NCBI GenBank assembly: GCA_021790935.1
Contig: JAJYFL010000006.1
Span: 1 to 64,000, forward strand
Source: a bacterium
Lineage (GTDB): Bacteria; Vulcanimicrobiota; Vulcanimicrobiia; Vulcanimicrobiales; Vulcanimicrobiaceae
Length of the DNA stretch: 64,000 nt
Direction: 5' to 3'
Below, piece after piece: positions 61,868 to 64,000 of the stretch. Position 1 is the first letter of the stretch; each line of letters starts with the position of its first letter. Under the pieces are notes generated by a model that was not told where the DNA came from, made no database searches, and worked only from the letters and a program-made list of their open reading frames with translations. Both the position numbers and the translations under genes were made by a program.

Positions 61868-64000
61868 ATGACCGGATTTTTTCTTCGGCGGCCGATCTTT
61901 GCAGCCGTATGCTCCCTCGTAATCCTGATCGCCGGTCTGATCGCCATCCCGACCCTGCCGGTCGCCCAATACCCGCAGATCGCCCCGCCGACGGTGACGG
62001 TAACCGCAAACTACATCGGCGCGAGCCCCGAAGCCGTCGAGACTTCCGTAACGACGCCGCTCGAGGAGGCCATCAACGGCGTCCAGGGACTGCGCTACAT
62101 CTCGTCGACGAGCGCGCAAGGCGTCTCGACGATCACCTGCACGTTCGATCTGGGCCGGAACCTGGATATAGCGGCGACCGACGTGCAGAATGCCGTGCAA
62201 ACGGCGCTGGGCCGCCTTCCCAACGAGGTGAAGCAGACCGGCATCACCGTCAGCAAGAACTCCGGAACCTTCACGATGGGCCTGGCGCTCACATCGAGCA
62301 ACGCCAAGTACGATACGCTCTTTCTCAGCAACTATGCCGAGTTGAACATCGTCAACGTCCTCAAACGCGTGACCGGCGTGAGCGACGTGAGGATTTTCGG
62401 GCAACGCCGCTATGCGATGCGCATCTGGCTCGACCCGCATGCGCTGGCGGCACGCGGTCTAACGGCCGGAGACGTGGTAACCGCCCTCCAGCAGCAAAAC
62501 GTCCAAGTGGCGGCGGGCAGCATCGGCTCGGCCCCCGAGCCCCGCACGCAGTCCTACACGCTTACGATCAACGCCGCCGGGCAACTGACCGACCCCAAAC
62601 AATTCCGAAACATCATCCTGCGCAGCAACCCCTACGGGGGCTTCACGCGCCTGCGTGACGTAGCCCGCATACAACTCGGAGCGGAGGATTACTCGTCGTT
62701 CATACGGTTCGACGGCAATAACAACGTCGTCGGGCTCGGCGTTCTGCAACTGCCCACCGCGAACGCGCTCACGGTTTCCAAGAGCGTGCTGGCGAAGATG
62801 GCGGAGCTCTCGAAGAGCTTCCCGGCCGGCGTCCACTATCAAGTCGCGTTCGACTCCACGTCGTTCGTGCGCGAGTCGATTAAAGAAGTCGTCACCACGC
62901 TCGTGCTCTCGATCGTACTCGTCGTGCTCGTCATCTTCTTGTTTCTCCAGGACGCGCGCTCGACGCTCATCCCCGCGGCGACGATTCCCGTATCGCTCGT
63001 CGGCACGTTTTTCGTGATGAAACTTTTCGGCTTCACGATCAACACGATCACGCTCTTCGGCTTGACGCTCGCAACGGGGCTCGTCGTCGACGATGCCATC
63101 GTCGTCATAGAGAACATCGCGCGTTTCGTTCAGGAGAAGAATCTGCGCGGCATCGAGGGCGCGGGCGCGGCGATGCGCGAGATTCAGAGCGCGGTCGTGG
63201 CGTCGTCGCTCGTACTGCTCGCGGTTTTCATTCCGGTCGCCTTCTTCCCGGGCACGACCGGCCAGCTCTACAAGCAGTTCGCGCTGACGATCGCCGCGTC
63301 GATCACGATCTCGCTCTTCGCGGCGCTGACGCTCGCGCCGGTGCTTTCCGCGCGGCTGCTCCGGCCGCGCGCGGAGTCCGAGCACGGCTTCTTCGGTTGG
63401 TTCAACCGCGGGTTGCACGGCTTCCGCCGTATGTACGGCATCCTGCTTCCCAAGTTCTTCAAGCGGCGCTGGGCCGTCTTCGGAGTCTTCGCCATCGCGC
63501 TGCTGGCGACCGGATGGCTCTTCGAAACGACGCCGACCGGGTTCATCCCCAGCGAAGATCAGGGCTACTTCATCGTTCTGGTACAGGCTCCCGAAGGAAG
63601 CTCGCTCGCAGACGAGCGCCGCATCGCCATTCGGGCGGAACGTATCGTTCGCCGCACCCCCGGCGTAAGCCACGTCTTCGACATTGGCGGTTTCAGCTTC
63701 GCGGGAGCTGGACCCAATCGCGGCATGATGTTCGTCAGGTTGAAGCCCTGGTCGCAGCGAAAGAGCTTCGCCGAATCGATGACGGGCATTCTCTATGCGG
63801 GTCCGCACGCATTGATGCCGCGCTTCCAAAAGGAGATTCCCGGCGCGCAAGTCCTCGCGTTCAACCCTCCGGCGATCAACGGCGTCGGGAGTTTCGGAGG
63901 CTTCCAATTCGAGTTGGAAGACCGGGGGAACGTGGGCCTGCCGGCACTGATGAAGACGGCCTCCGAATACATGGCGCTCGGGAACCGCCCCGGTACGCCG
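61868..64000 (+). CDS. RND (HAE1/AcrB-type) efflux pump, 3' end beyond window
   Basis: The first 711 codons of an inner-membrane RND efflux protein. It starts MTGFFLRRPIFAAVCSLVIL (first helix), then PTLPVAQYPQIAPPTVTVTA, the typical periplasmic porter domain with VQTALGRLPNEVKQTGI, the TM2-TM6 block with LFGLTLATGLVVDDAIVVIE (the Asp-Asp proton-relay pair), GTTGQLYKQFALTIAASITI and a second porter repeat at the edge (ETTPTGFIPSEDQGYFIVLV). Hydrophobe/drug efflux is the usual role. ATG 61868 lies eight bases after the lipA stop. The gene continues past 64000. Confidence 0.96.
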   Translation, partial: MTGFFLRRPIFAAVCSLVILIAGLIAIPTLPVAQYPQIAPPTVTVTANYIGASPEAVETSVTTPLEEAINGVQGLRYISSTSAQGVSTITCTFDLGRNLDIAATDVQNAVQTALGRLPNEVKQTGITVSKNSGTFTMGLALTSSNAKYDTLFLSNYAELNIVNVLKRVTGVSDVRIFGQRRYAMRIWLDPHALAARGLTAGDVVTALQQQNVQVAAGSIGSAPEPRTQSYTLTINAAGQLTDPKQFRNIILRSNPYGGFTRLRDVARIQLGAEDYSSFIRFDGNNNVVGLGVLQLPTANALTVSKSVLAKMAELSKSFPAGVHYQVAFDSTSFVRESIKEVVTTLVLSIVLVVLVIFLFLQDARSTLIPAATIPVSLVGTFFVMKLFGFTINTITLFGLTLATGLVVDDAIVVIENIARFVQEKNLRGIEGAGAAMREIQSAVVASSLVLLAVFIPVAFFPGTTGQLYKQFALTIAASITISLFAALTLAPVLSARLLRPRAESEHGFFGWFNRGLHGFRRMYGILLPKFFKRRWAVFGVFAIALLATGWLFETTPTGFIPSEDQGYFIVLVQAPEGSSLADERRIAIRAERIVRRTPGVSHVFDIGGFSFAGAGPNRGMMFVRLKPWSQRKSFAESMTGILYAGPHALMPRFQKEIPGAQVLAFNPPAINGVGSFGGFQFELEDRGNVGLPALMKTASEYMALGNRPGTP

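Noticed and set aside
62459-63907. Minus-strand open frame of 482 codons at the right edge
   Set aside because: It is antisense to the RND pump gene, which runs off the window and shows family motifs throughout.

Overview
This window is high-GC bacterial chromosome with compact, mostly co-directional gene blocks. The cell is a diderm: there is a TonB-dependent receptor, a TolC-type channel, an AcrB-type RND pump and several lipoproteins. It makes menaquinone by the futalosine route (mqnE-mqnA-mqnC) and uses RNase J. GTG and TTG starts are common. This combination fits a poorly cultured phylum such as Eremiobacterota (WPS-2). That placement is inference; no rRNA gene is present to test it.

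Layout. 1-3050 is an accessory junction: the end of an IS21-like element fused to a broken Mrr-like gene, an IS3-family relic, two orphan genes, and about 900 bp of gene-free repeats (a degenerate tandem array plus four copies of a 37-bp repeat). 3050-14110 is a long minus-strand block transcribed rodZ, yajQ, rimO, LCP ligase, polysaccharide deacetylase, small membrane protein, beta-propeller lipoprotein, histidine kinase, secA (envelope, translation and secretion). 14159-22166 holds mnmA, the menaquinone operon, ftsK with a hicAB toxin-antitoxin pair behind it, and a divergent isocitrate/isopropylmalate dehydrogenase homologue. 22304-26798 is a TonB receptor plus lipoprotein operon closed by a strong terminator. 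26867-31143 is minus strand: EamA transporter, amidase with a small exported partner, and RNase J.

31197-38321 is plus strand: two small or membrane proteins, then a tripartite ABC efflux operon (TolC, adaptor, two separate permeases, ATPase). 38397-43271 is protein quality control: HtrA, DnaK, GrpE, DnaJ. A BrnT-type toxin-antitoxin pair, a VOC protein, an ABC exporter and an MFS transporter follow. 47638-50437 holds a CoA-transferase pair (scoAB) divergent from an acyl-CoA dehydrogenase. Next come a Lys/Thr-rich exported protein, a VIT-family metal transporter and a hypothetical. 52306-58528 (minus) is a MocR regulator, mutY, a GGDEF-STAND-TPR signalling protein and nth in one tightly packed unit. 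58663-61859 is the lipoate cluster lpdA-lipB-lipA, with a 154-nt, strongly folded inverted-repeat element between lpdA and lipB. The window ends inside an RND efflux pump gene.

The most unusual items are the 154-nt structured element (60123-60276), the 37-bp repeats whose reverse strand keeps a start codon and an open 12-codon frame (2714-2979), and the diguanylate cyclase-STAND ATPase fusion placed between two base-excision-repair glycosylase genes.
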